DNA of 36,249 bases from Methanobacteriota archaeon (GCA_020029475.1 JAIBJG010000008.1:1-36249), one strand, 5' to 3'; counted from the first letter of the stretch, positions 18,061 through 25,391 are shown. The notes: generated by a model not told the origin, from the letters alone. Program-made: numbers and translations.

Positions 18061-18099
18061 ATTCCTTTTGGAATTTTCAGACGACCGGGATATTAATAG
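18061..18099. promoter_or_regulatory. Divergent promoter and operator-like dyad between HTH-CBS gene and MAT gene
   Basis: The box TATTAATA (18091-18098) is its own reverse complement, so it can serve both strands. On the minus strand it would start transcription near 18066-18070, about 32 bases before the HTH-CBS start. The dyad ATTCC (18061-18065), TTTT, GGAAT (18070-18074) lies exactly over that start site, where a repressor would block the promoter. On the + strand it would give a transcript with a leader of about 100 bases to the MAT start. Confidence 0.45.
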
Positions 18100-18127
18100 G
18101 AAGTACCCGTCCTCTCCCGCCATGGCG

Positions 18128-18190
18128 ATGCGGGCGGCCGCGAGGACAGGCCTCCGTTGTCGCCCGCCGCGTGTAGAAAAGCATATATCC
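18128..18190 (+). promoter_or_regulatory. Structured leader and proximal TATA box of the MAT gene
   Basis: Nested inverted repeats lie between the two possible promoters: outer arms GCGGGCG (18130-18136) and CGCCCGC (18161-18167), inner arms GAGG (18142-18145) and CCTC (18151-18154). A second box, CATATATCC (18182-18190), would start a short-leader transcript near 18212, 17 bases before the ATG. The hairpin would only be present in the transcript from the distal box. Whether it regulates anything is unknown. Confidence 0.35.
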
Positions 18191-18228
18191 GCTGGCCCGT
18201 GTTGCGACGGCCCAACGGGGGCTTCTCC

Positions 18229-19425
18229 ATGAGCCGGAACATCTCCGTCGAGGAACTCGTCCACACGCCGATCGAGGAACAGCCGACGGAGATCGTCGAG
18301 CGGAAGGGGATCGGCCACCCGGACAGCGTCGCGGACGGCCTCGCGGAGACGGTGAGCCGCGCGCTCTCGACCATGTACAAGGAGAGGTTCGGCCGCATCC
18401 TCCACCACAACACGGACCAGGTCGAGGTCGTGGGCGGGCAGAGCGCTCCGAAGTTCGGGGGCGGCACGTTCCTCGAGCCCGCGTATGTCCTTCTCTGCGG
18501 GCGCGCGACGACGTCTGTGAACGGGGAGAGGCTTCCGTACCGCACCGTGGCGGTCCATGCGGCCCACGACTACCTCCAGAGCGCGTGCACGAACCTGAAC
18601 GTCGACGACGACGTGATCATCGACTGCAAGATCGGCCAGGGGTCCGTGGACCTCCGGGGGTTGTACGACACCCGCAAGCAGCTCGCGAACGACACTTCCT
18701 TCGGGGTGAGCTTCGCCCCGTACAGCGAGACGGAGACACTGGCGCTGAAGACGGAGGAGCTGATCAACGGCCCCCTGAAGAAGGACCTGAAGGAGGTCGG
18801 ACAGGACATTAAGGTCATGGCGGTCCGCAACCGCGACAAGATTCGCATCACCATTGCGGCGGCGATGGTGGACCGGTACATCCCGGACAAGGACCACTAC
18901 CGCAGCGTCGTGGCGGAGCTGAAGGAACGGGTCCTCGACAACGCCGTGAAGCACACGGATCGCCAGGTCGTCGTGGACATCAACACCGGTGACAACTACG
19001 ACTCGGGCATTTTCTACCTCACCGTGACCGGCCTGTCCTGGGAGAACGGGGACGACGGGAGCGTCGGCCGTGGGAATCGGAACACGGGCCTCATCACGCC
19101 ATATCGCCCGATGAGCCTGGAGGCGGTCGCGGGGAAGAACCCGGTCACGCACGTCGGGAAGCTCTACAACATCCTCGCGCACGAGACCGGACACCGGATT
19201 GCGAAGGAGTTGGAGGGCAGCGTGCGGGAGGTCTGGATCCGAATCGTGTCCCAGATCGGGAAGCCCATCGACCAGCCGCAGACCGCGGCCGCGCAGATCA
19301 TCCTCCAGAGCGGCGCAAAGCTCTCGAAGGCGAAGCCGGACGTGGAATCGATCCTGGACGACGCCCTCGGCAACATCGACAAGCTCACGGACAAGATCGT
19401 CGCCGGGAAGTGCCGGATCTTCTAG
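18229..19425 (+). CDS. mat: S-adenosylmethionine synthetase, archaeal type
   Basis: This enzyme makes S-adenosylmethionine from methionine and ATP. The 398 residues match the archaeal MAT family in length and in the opening EIVERKGIGHPDSVADGLAE, followed by LHHNTDQVEVVGGQS, KFGGGTFLEPAYVLLCGRA, GDNYDSGIFYLTVTGLS, SVGRGNRNTGLITPYRPMS and AGKNPVTHVGKLYN. It is unrelated at sequence level to the bacterial MetK domain order. ATG 18229 is chosen because it follows a TATA box at a suitable distance and begins just before conserved sequence; the frame upstream lacks conservation. It feeds the many SAM enzymes in the window (two methyltransferases, the radical SAM enzyme). The next gene, glyA, also belongs to one-carbon metabolism but has its own TATA box. 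Confidence 0.97.
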   Translation: MSRNISVEELVHTPIEEQPTEIVERKGIGHPDSVADGLAETVSRALSTMYKERFGRILHHNTDQVEVVGGQSAPKFGGGTFLEPAYVLLCGRATTSVNGERLPYRTVAVHAAHDYLQSACTNLNVDDDVIIDCKIGQGSVDLRGLYDTRKQLANDTSFGVSFAPYSETETLALKTEELINGPLKKDLKEVGQDIKVMAVRNRDKIRITIAAAMVDRYIPDKDHYRSVVAELKERVLDNAVKHTDRQVVVDINTGDNYDSGIFYLTVTGLSWENGDDGSVGRGNRNTGLITPYRPMSLEAVAGKNPVTHVGKLYNILAHETGHRIAKELEGSVREVWIRIVSQIGKPIDQPQTAAAQIILQSGAKLSKAKPDVESILDDALGNIDKLTDKIVAGKCRIF

Positions 19426-19460
19426 GATCGCGGCCCGCCCCGAACCGGCAGGCTCCGAAC

Positions 19461-19470
19461 CTATTTATTC
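19461..19470 (+). promoter_or_regulatory. glyA TATA box
   Basis: CTATTTATTC lies 32-41 bases before the ATG of glyA in otherwise GC-rich sequence, giving a predicted start about 10-15 bases before the codon, so a nearly leaderless transcript. Confidence 0.55.
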
Positions 19471-19501
19471 CGTTCCCCGCTTCCCACGCGGGACCGGCTC
19501 C

Positions 19502-20782
19502 ATGAACGACGACATCGCCTTCATCGAGGAGCAGGTGGACCGGCACCACGACTGGTTCTCGAAGAGCCTCCCGATGATCGCCTCGGAGAACGTGATCAGC
19601 CCCCTCGCCCGGGAGATGCTCCTCAGCGACTTCGGGGACCGGTACGCGGAGGGGCTGCCCGGGGAGCGGTACTACCAGGGGAACGTCTTCGTCGACGAGG
19701 TCGAGCGGCGGGTCGTCGCCCTCGCGGAGAAACTGTACCGATGCCGCCACGCGGACGTCCGACCGATCAGCGGGACCGTCGCGAACCTCGCCGTGTACTA
19801 CGCCCTCCTGGAACCCGGGGACATCATGACCTCCGTGGCCCTGAGCCACGGCGCCCACATCAGCTCCGCGAAGTTCGGCGCGGCAGGGATGCGGGCGGTG
19901 AACAACGTGAACTACCCCTTCGACATCGACCGGATGAACATCGACGTGGACGGGACCGCGAAGCTCCTCCGGGACGTGCGGCCGAAGGTCGCCGCGTTCG
20001 GCCAGAGCGTGTTCCTGTTCCCCACGCCCCTGAAGGATCTAAGGGACGCGTTCCAGGAGGCGGGGTGCTCCGTGTGGTACGACGGCGCGCACGTGATGGG
20101 GCTGATCGCAGGGGGCCAGTTCCAGGACCCGCTGCGGGAGGGCGCGGACGTGATCACGGGGAGCACGCACAAGACCTTGCCCGGGCCCCAGCACGGGATC
20201 CTCCTCTCCGACTCCGCGGATGAGAAGTTCGTGAAGCGCCTCCAGAAGGGCGTGTTCCCGGGTGTCGTGTCGAACCACCACCTCCACGCGATGGCCGCCC
20301 TCGGGATCACCCTCGCCGAGCACCTCGAGTTCGGACGGGACTATGCCGCGCAGATCGTGAAGAACGCGAAGGCCCTGGGCGGGGCCCTCGCCTCCCGCGG
20401 GTTCACGGTCCTCGCAGAGAAGCACGGGTTCACGGAGAGCCACGCCCTCGCGGTCGATGTCGCCTCCCTCGGGGGCGGGGCGGCGGTCTCCCTCGCGTTC
20501 GAGAAGGCGAACATCATCACGAACAAGAACCTCCTCCCCTGGGACACGTCCTCCGTGAAGCCGAGCGGGGTCCGGGTCGGGACCCAGGAACTCACCCGCC
20601 TCGGGATGCGGGAGGTCCAGATGGCGGAGGTCGCGGAGCTGATGGCCCGCGTGGCGATCAAGAAGGAGGCCCCGGAGCGGGTCGCCGCGGACGTCGCCGA
20701 ACTCCGGAAGGATTTCAGCACGGTCCACTTCTGCTTCCAGTCCGGGGTCGAGGCCCACAAGCGGCTGCGGCTGTTCGGATGA
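19502..20782 (+). CDS. glyA: Serine hydroxymethyltransferase
   Basis: GlyA interconverts serine and glycine with transfer of a one-carbon unit to a pterin carrier. It is a cytoplasmic PLP enzyme. The 426 residues show LPMIASENVISPLAREML, FGDRYAEGLPGERYYQGN, RPISGTVANLAVYYALL, WYDGAHVMGLIAGGQFQ and the PLP-lysine motif GSTHKTLPGPQHG. The C-terminal part has KPSGVRVGTQELTRLGM. ATG 19502 is right after the TATA box and just ahead of conserved sequence. Archaeal enzymes may use tetrahydromethanopterin derivatives instead of folate; the sequence does not decide this. It is convergent with the pilin-like operon, four bases from its last stop. Confidence 0.96.
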   Translation: MNDDIAFIEEQVDRHHDWFSKSLPMIASENVISPLAREMLLSDFGDRYAEGLPGERYYQGNVFVDEVERRVVALAEKLYRCRHADVRPISGTVANLAVYYALLEPGDIMTSVALSHGAHISSAKFGAAGMRAVNNVNYPFDIDRMNIDVDGTAKLLRDVRPKVAAFGQSVFLFPTPLKDLRDAFQEAGCSVWYDGAHVMGLIAGGQFQDPLREGADVITGSTHKTLPGPQHGILLSDSADEKFVKRLQKGVFPGVVSNHHLHAMAALGITLAEHLEFGRDYAAQIVKNAKALGGALASRGFTVLAEKHGFTESHALAVDVASLGGGAAVSLAFEKANIITNKNLLPWDTSSVKPSGVRVGTQELTRLGMREVQMAEVAELMARVAIKKEAPERVAADVAELRKDFSTVHFCFQSGVEAHKRLRLFG

Positions 20783-20786
20783 CGTC

Positions 20787-21287
20787 TCAGGGGAACGCGA
20801 ACGTCTCCAAGGTCGGCGTCCCGTCGATGACGAGAGACCTTCGGCTCAGGATCGCGGTCCCGCTCACGGTCCCGCCGGACTCGAGGGTGAGGCTCGGGTG
20901 CCGCGTGTCCAGGTCCGCGACCTGCGCGGCCGTGTACGACCCCGCGCGGGGCTGCCACATGTGGATCGGGGTGTCGATCGCCGCGAACGCGCGCTCCCCC
21001 TCGAACCCCGCGACGACGTAGGAGCGGTACAGGGTGAGGACGTACGCCTCCCCCGCCGCGAGGGCGGGCAGCTCCAGCGTCCCTCCGGGGCCGAGGGAGA
21101 TCGAGGTCGCCAGCTCCCCCGGGCTCCGGGAGACCTCGTCCAGGTACGCGGCGGCACGGTCCGCGATGGACTGGAGCGCGTCGTGCCGGGCCTCGTTCTG
21201 CTGCGCGAGGAAGAAGGAGACGGAGCCCGCCAAGAGGAGGAGCGCCGCGAGGCTCATCGCGACCTTCGTGGAGATCCAGTCAATCAC
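20787..21287 (-). CDS. Pilin-like secreted protein, third gene of pilin operon
   Basis: The 166 residues begin VIDWISTKVAMSLAALLLLAGSVSFF, a short N-terminal segment and one hydrophobic helix, then a predicted extracellular beta-rich domain. That layout is typical of archaeal pseudopilins, but the IEGLPLQL processing motif of its two neighbours is missing. I choose GTG 21287 because it overlaps the stop of the upstream gene (GTGA), as in coupled translation; a longer upstream frame is a shadow. It ends four bases from the convergent glyA stop. A minor pilin or pilus accessory protein is my best guess. Confidence 0.65.
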   Translation of the reverse strand: MIDWISTKVAMSLAALLLLAGSVSFFLAQQNEARHDALQSIADRAAAYLDEVSRSPGELATSISLGPGGTLELPALAAGEAYVLTLYRSYVVAGFEGERAFAAIDTPIHMWQPRAGSYTAAQVADLDTRHPSLTLESGGTVSGTAILSRRSLVIDGTPTLETFAFP

Positions 21288-21745
21288 GCGACCACCCTCA
21301 TCACGACCGAATCGTCGAGGACCTCCAAGTGGATTTCGACCGTCCCCGCCCCCAGGACGAGGGTCGTCCCGTCCGGCCCGGACATCGAGACCGTCGGCCG
21401 CTCGATGACGATCGCCCGCTCCCCCTCCCCGCTGATGCGGTACCGGACAACGTTCGCGAACGGGCCGCCGGGCCGGTCCCCGATCCATGCGTACTCCATC
21501 GTCGTGAACGTCCCGCCGCGCAGGTCGAGCGCGAGGGTCTCTGCACCGCCCCCCGCCACGGCGTACTGCTGTGCGGCGTGCGTGAGCCGGAGGAGCTCCC
21601 CCTCGACCCGGGTCCGCACCTGGCCGCGGTCGTACGCGTCGAGACCGGCGTACACAACGGGGACGGTGATCCCCAGGACGATCGCGACGATCAGGAGCTG
21701 GAGCGGCAGGCCCTCGATGCCCGAGGGGTCCGCACGGAGCCCCAT
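21284..21745 (-). CDS. Type IV pilin-like protein
   Basis: The 153 residues start with a short charged leader ending in Gly, then IEGLPLQLLIVAIVLGITVPVVYAG, a hydrophobic helix of the class III signal-peptide type, followed by a beta-rich outer domain. Archaeal prepilin peptidase cleaves such leaders just before the helix; a cut after Gly 9 fits but is inference. The same IEGLPLQL string is found in the upstream gene, so both are probably processed by one peptidase and assembled together. It starts seven bases after the upstream stop and overlaps the downstream GTG. Confidence 0.75.
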   Translation of the reverse strand: MGLRADPSGIEGLPLQLLIVAIVLGITVPVVYAGLDAYDRGQVRTRVEGELLRLTHAAQQYAVAGGGAETLALDLRGGTFTTMEYAWIGDRPGGPFANVVRYRISGEGERAIVIERPTVSMSGPDGTTLVLGAGTVEIHLEVLDDSVVMRVVA

Positions 21746-21752
21746 GGCGGGC

Positions 21753-22220
21753 TCACTGCCGCACGACGAGGATGTCGTCCGTCCCCCGGGGGAACCCAGA
21801 AGCCTCCACGGTTACATCGATCTTGACCGTGAGGACGTTCGCAGGGATCCGGACCTGGACGTTCGAGAACGTCACGGTCCCGTCGGAGGCCCCGTCCGCT
21901 GCGTCCGTCCGCGCACTCGCGACGCCCGCCCCCTCAAGGCTCACGACAATCCCCGCGATCGCGTTCCCTCTCTGGTCGAAGGCCCGGATCGTGATCGTCA
22001 CAATCTTCGTCGCCTCCTCGTTCGCCGGGGCGTCCTCGATACTCACGGTTTCCGGGCTCGTCTCCACACGGCTGATTGCGTTCGGTGCCGGGATCGAGAG
22101 CACCCAGCCCAGGATGATCGCGAGGGCGATCCCCGCCACGATCACCGCAATCATCAGCTGGAGGGGCAACCCCTCGATCGCTGCGCGCTCGTCTCGACGG
22201 ATGAGAATTCGGTGTGCCAC
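21753..22220 (-). CDS. Type IV pilin-like protein with Ig-like domain, first gene of operon
   Basis: The 155 residues have a basic leader (MAHRILIRRDERAA) followed by IEGLPLQLMIAVIVAGIALA, a class III signal-peptide helix. The rest (about 45-155) resembles a Big-1/Ig-like beta-sandwich: VTITIRAFDQRGNAIAGIVV and LEGAGVASARTDAADGASDG, then FSNVQVRIPANVLTVKIDVT. It is probably a secreted adhesive or structural pilin. ATG 22220 gives the short leader expected of prepilins. Transcription probably begins near 22230-22235 from the AT-rich patch 22256-22264. Confidence 0.78.
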   Translation of the reverse strand: MAHRILIRRDERAAIEGLPLQLMIAVIVAGIALAIILGWVLSIPAPNAISRVETSPETVSIEDAPANEEATKIVTITIRAFDQRGNAIAGIVVSLEGAGVASARTDAADGASDGTVTFSNVQVRIPANVLTVKIDVTVEASGFPRGTDDILVVRQ

Positions 22221-22255
22221 CGCATCTCCCCCACGAGCCCGGGATGGCAGAGGCG

Positions 22256-22264
22256 GATAATAAT
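22256..22264. promoter_or_regulatory. Shared divergent TATA-like patch
   Basis: GATAATAAT is the only AT-rich patch between the pilin operon (minus, starts 22220) and the SRPBCC gene (plus, starts 22319). Both starts are at workable distances (36 and 55 bases), so one patch may drive both, or two overlapping boxes exist. Confidence 0.4.
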
Positions 22265-22318
22265 GGTTTCCGGGGCGGAGGCCCGCAGGGTTATCCCCGC
22301 ATCGTCGATGAGGGGCCC

Positions 22319-22762
22319 ATGGCCCCCTTCGAGTACCGCCACGAGACCGTCGTCCGGGCTCCGCGTGAGGAGGCGTACGCGTGGTGGACGGACTTCACCC
22401 CGGAGGACCACGCGGGGGACCGGACCCTCCACGGGACGCGCACGGAACTCCAGCGGGATGGCGATTCCTGGAAATGGACGGACGAGTACGTCGCGATGGG
22501 ACTGCGGACGAGATGGCGGTGGCGGGTCACGGTCCATCCGCCGCAATGGGAGGAGCTCCACGGCGAGACGAGGCTCGGGAGGCTGGACGGGGTCATCACG
22601 TTCCAGGAGGTCCAGGGCGGGACGCGGGTGCAGGAGGTCGGGACGTTCACGGCGACGGGCCTCGGGAGGCTCTTCGCCCGCGTCCTCCGCAGGTCCCTGT
22701 CGCGCCTCCTCGAGGAGGATTTCAAGGAGCACTGGGCGGACTTCCGCAGGGACCGGGAGTGA
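22319..22762 (+). CDS. SRPBCC (START-like) fold protein
   Basis: The 147 residues look like a polyketide-cyclase/START-like ligand-binding fold. They begin FEYRHETVVRAPREEAYAWW, the usual first strand and helix. Alternating beta strands follow (LRTRWRWRVTVHPPQWEELH, GVITFQEVQGGTRVQEVGTF). The end is a long C-terminal helix (ARVLRRSLSRLLEEDFKEHWADF). These proteins bind hydrophobic small molecules or act on them; no specific activity can be inferred. ATG 22319 places the conserved first strand near the N-terminus; an in-frame upstream ATG (22244) would be before the TATA patch. It ends ten bases from the 3' end of the tRNA gene on the other strand. Confidence 0.75.
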   Translation: MAPFEYRHETVVRAPREEAYAWWTDFTPEDHAGDRTLHGTRTELQRDGDSWKWTDEYVAMGLRTRWRWRVTVHPPQWEELHGETRLGRLDGVITFQEVQGGTRVQEVGTFTATGLGRLFARVLRRSLSRLLEEDFKEHWADFRRDRE

Positions 22763-22771
22763 CGGTAGAGA

Positions 22772-22843
22772 AGCCACCGGAGAGGATCGAACTCCCGACC
22801 TGCGGTTTACAAAACCGCCGCTCTACCGCTGAGCTACGGTGGC
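22772..22843 (-). tRNA. tRNA-Thr (anticodon UGU)
   Basis: Read on the minus strand it folds into a full cloverleaf: 7-bp acceptor stem GCCACCG/CGGTGGC, D stem GCTC/GAGC, anticodon stem GCGGT/ACCGC with loop TTTGTAA (anticodon TGT), five-base variable loop AGGTC, and T arm GGGAG-TTCGATC-CTCTC with one G-U pair. The discriminator base is U, as in archaeal tRNA-Thr. There is no intron and no encoded CCA, so RNase Z (also in this window) and CCA-adding enzyme are needed. Confidence 0.95.
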
Positions 22844-22879
22844 AGCGGCGTGGACCATCGCGGCGGCCCGCAAAAATCC

Positions 22880-22891
22880 TTCTACGTAGAA
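22880..22891. repeat. 12-bp perfect palindrome between tRNA-Thr and zinc-ribbon gene
   Basis: TTCTACGTAGAA is a perfect 12-bp palindrome, 37 bases upstream of the tRNA 5' end and about 73 bases before the coding start of the zinc-ribbon gene. It sits where it could cover the upstream promoter element of either gene. Its role is unknown. Confidence 0.4.
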
Positions 22892-22963
22892 CCAAAGGGG
22901 GCACTCGCGCGGATACTTTTATGAGGGTCTCTCTATGTATCGACGCCCCGAGAGGGGAGAACC

Positions 22964-24964
22964 ATATCCCTTCCTTGCCCGAACTGTGGTGCGGACCTCC
23001 GTTTCATCGAGGATTACGGTCGGCAGTACTGCGACGCGTGCGGCCAGTATGCCCCCGAGGGGTACGGCGGCGGGAAGAGCCTCCTCTGCCCCAAGTGCGG
23101 CGGCGTCCTGTCGTTCATCCCGGACTACGCCCGGTACTTCTGCTACAAGGATCAAGAGTACGCGCCGGACGACTACGGGAAGGACCCCGCGCCTCCCCCG
23201 GAGGACACGGCGGAACTCCCCTCGTTCGATGAGCTCCTCCCGCCGGAGCCCGAGGCGCCCGCCCCTGCACCGGAGCCCTCCCCGCCGGCCAGCGCGCCCG
23301 CCGCGAACGTCCCGCCGCCCATGGCGGTCGCCCCCGAGCCCGCACCGGTGATGCCCACTCCTGCCCCCGTCGAGAACCTCCCCGGGCTGGCACTGTCGGC
23401 ACCGCCTGTCGGGCCGCAGCCCGAGTCCGGGCCGTCGATGCCCGCCACCGAGGTGATCCCGCCCTCGTCTCATCCGTCCGGGCGAAAGAAGGAGCCGGGG
23501 GTCCGGGTCATCGAGGCGGGCGCGATCCGGGAGGCGAAGCGGGAGGCAGGGAAGCCGCCCCTCGTCCGTGAGGAGATCGCGCGCGCGAAGAAGGCCGCGC
23601 TGATGGACCTCGCGAACGCGTACGGTCTGGACTCCATGGGGACGAAGGAGGAGCTGAAGGAGCGGCTATTCGCGGAGGTCCAGCGCAGGGACGCGGAGGA
23701 GCGGCGGAGCCGCGAGGAGGCCGAGAGGCCCGCCCCGGAGCCTCAGGTTCTCGCCACGGTCGAGGACGTGAGGGCGGAGCTCGGGGTCCCGCAACCCGCG
23801 CCCGAGAGCGCGCCGGTGGGGGAGGCTGGGCCCTCACCCTCCGTTCCGTCCACCGAGCCCGCCACGCCCGAGTCGACTCCCATTCCGCAACTCGAGCCCA
23901 CATCCACGGAGCCGGAGAGGCCTCCCGCGCAGGAGATCCGCGCGATGCCGTCGTGGATGATGGAGCCCGCCGCGGAGACGCCCGCCGCGATCGTCGAGGC
24001 CCCCGCGACCCCCGCCCCGCAGCCGGAGGCGCCGCCCGCCGCGGTGCCCGAGGCGCCGAAGGTGATCAACCCCTGCCCCACGTGCGGCCGGGAACTCTCG
24101 TATCTTGACCAGTACGACCGGTACTACTGCTACCACTGCAAGGCGTACGCCCCGCCCGTCGTGAAGGTCGAGGCGGTCCCGGCACCCCCGCGGATCGGGA
24201 AGCCGTGCCCGACGTGCGGCCGCGAGCTCACGTTCATCCCGGACTACAACCGGCACTACTGCTACAACTGCAAGAGGTACGCGCCGCTCGAGGGGAAGCC
24301 CGCGGAGGCCCCGGGCCCGGCGCCGGCGCCGACGGTCGAGGTCGTCCCTGCCCCGAAGCCGCCCGAGCCCGCCCCCGCGCCGACCCCGGCGCCCCCTCCC
24401 GCCGTGGAGATCATCGCGGTGAGGAACCCGTGCCCGACGTGCGGCCGGGAGCTCTCGTACATCGAGAAGTACGGCCGGTTCTACTGCTACTCCTGCAAGA
24501 AGTACGCGCCGGCGAAGCCGAAGAACCCGTGCCCGAACTGCGGGAAGGAGCTCACGTTCATTGCGCAGTACCAGCGGCACTACTGCCCTTCGTGCGGCCA
24601 GTACGCGCCGAGGGAGATGACCGCCCAGATCCTCGCGGCGCGCTCGATGGCGGTCTCCGCGGCGATGGCGGCCTCGGCGAGGCCCGTGGCGGCCGCCGCG
24701 GCCCGGACCGTGGCGGTGCAGGTCCACCAGCACGCGAGCCCGGGGGGCGGCGTGGGCCTCGCGGTCGCCGGTCTCGTCGTCCTCCTGTTGTACTCCGTCC
24801 TGTGGGCGATCCCGATGGCGCTCAACCCGAGCGGGTTGCCGAACTTCAGCCTCGGAAGCGACGAGAACACCAAGGCGCTCGGCGCGATCCTCCAGCTCAT
24901 CGGCTTCCTGATGGTCGGCCTCGGCGTCATCGTCGGGCTCGTCCGCCTCCGGACGACGAAGTGA
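22964..24964 (+). CDS. Membrane protein with six zinc-ribbon repeats and a SAP-like motif
   Basis: I do not recognise this 666-residue protein. It has six copies of a unit of about 28 residues like CPxCGxELxxIxxYxRxYCYxCKxYAP. Two are at the N-terminus (Cys near 5 and 42) and four in the second half (near 370, 415, 490 and 524). Copy 2 lacks its last cysteine (CYKDQEYAP). Between them are long Pro/Ala/Glu-rich linkers and a SAP-like helix pair (about 209-236, AALMDLANAYGLDSMGTKEE), a DNA/RNA-binding motif in other proteins. Two membrane helices end the protein (about 596-618 and 639-662). Coding clearly extends back to PCPNCGADLRF, but no ATG, GTG or TTG lies between it and the in-frame TGA at 22922. 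The only start-like codon is ATA 22964 after a purine-rich GAGAGGGGAG. A TATA-like stretch (ACTTTTATGAG, 22914-22924) fits that start. Confidence 0.75.
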   Translation: MSLPCPNCGADLRFIEDYGRQYCDACGQYAPEGYGGGKSLLCPKCGGVLSFIPDYARYFCYKDQEYAPDDYGKDPAPPPEDTAELPSFDELLPPEPEAPAPAPEPSPPASAPAANVPPPMAVAPEPAPVMPTPAPVENLPGLALSAPPVGPQPESGPSMPATEVIPPSSHPSGRKKEPGVRVIEAGAIREAKREAGKPPLVREEIARAKKAALMDLANAYGLDSMGTKEELKERLFAEVQRRDAEERRSREEAERPAPEPQVLATVEDVRAELGVPQPAPESAPVGEAGPSPSVPSTEPATPESTPIPQLEPTSTEPERPPAQEIRAMPSWMMEPAAETPAAIVEAPATPAPQPEAPPAAVPEAPKVINPCPTCGRELSYLDQYDRYYCYHCKAYAPPVVKVEAVPAPPRIGKPCPTCGRELTFIPDYNRHYCYNCKRYAPLEGKPAEAPGPAPAPTVEVVPAPKPPEPAPAPTPAPPPAVEIIAVRNPCPTCGRELSYIEKYGRFYCYSCKKYAPAKPKNPCPNCGKELTFIAQYQRHYCPSCGQYAPREMTAQILAARSMAVSAAMAASARPVAAAAARTVAVQVHQHASPGGGVGLAVAGLVVLLLYSVLWAIPMALNPSGLPNFSLGSDENTKALGAILQLIGFLMVGLGVIVGLVRLRTTK

Positions 24965-25001
24965 CGCGGCCCAAGATCGATTTAGACGGTGTGTCCTGTC
25001 T

Positions 25002-25253
25002 ATGCGGATGCCGCGGATCACGGTGCGCGTCGACGACGCGACGAAACGGGAGATGGACGCCGTCTCCATCAACTGGAGCGAGACGATTCGAGAGGCAATC
25101 GCTCGAATCATCGCAGAGCGGAGGACCCGGAATCGGATTCGCGCCGCGCGTCTGACGGACCGGATCCGGATGTCGGCTCCCCCCGGATTCGACAGCACCC
25201 GGATCATCCGGGAATGGAGGGATCGACGGTACGGACCTCGCGGTCGACGCTAA
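25002..25253 (+). CDS. VapB-like ribbon-helix-helix antitoxin
   Basis: The 83 residues begin RITVRVDDATKREMDAVSI, a ribbon-helix-helix DNA-binding motif, with the second helix NWSETIREAIARIIAER. The C-terminal tail (ending FDSTRIIREWRDRRYGPRGRR) is the region that would wrap around a PIN-domain toxin. This is the layout of VapB antitoxins, which repress their own operon and neutralise VapC RNases. The expected toxin follows immediately but is broken (see the pseudogene at 25213-25365). ATG 25002 is chosen over ATG 25008 because either fits; the difference is two residues. Confidence 0.8.
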   Translation: MRMPRITVRVDDATKREMDAVSINWSETIREAIARIIAERRTRNRIRAARLTDRIRMSAPPGFDSTRIIREWRDRRYGPRGRR

Positions 25254-25365
25254 TGTACTCATGAAGCGGTTCGTCCAGGAGCCGGGGGCGGAGACGACGC
25301 TGGCCCTCCGCGACGATTTCGTATCGGGGGATGTCGAGCGCCGTGCGCAGCGCGAAGCCTTTTGA
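25213..25365 (+). pseudogene. Truncated VapC (PIN-domain toxin) remnant
   Basis: In the frame one step from the antitoxin, the sequence reads DLAVDANVLMKRFVQEPGAE and then TTLALRDDFVSGD. That is the typical VapC start, with the first catalytic Asp in VDANVL. It ends at a TGA (25363-25365) after about 45 residues, where VapC normally has about 130, so the remaining catalytic acidic residues are lost. No ATG, GTG or TTG lies in this frame before the motif; the nearby ATG 25214 is in another frame and stops after 16 codons. Both the start and the end are therefore damaged. The antitoxin upstream looks intact. Confidence 0.7.
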
Positions 25366-25391
25366 CCCCCCTCCTCTTAGGCGCACGGCCA

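Noticed and set aside
18122-18229. Possible 35-codon leader peptide ahead of the MAT gene
   Set aside because: No ribosome-binding site, Arg/Ala/Pro-rich composition expected by chance, and overlap with the MAT start; no regulatory codon run.
22921-23351. Alternative frames starting at ATG 22921 and ATG 22935 over the zinc-ribbon gene start
   Set aside because: Both read Arg/Pro-rich sequence without motifs, whereas the zinc-ribbon frame has conserved cysteines from residue 5 on.
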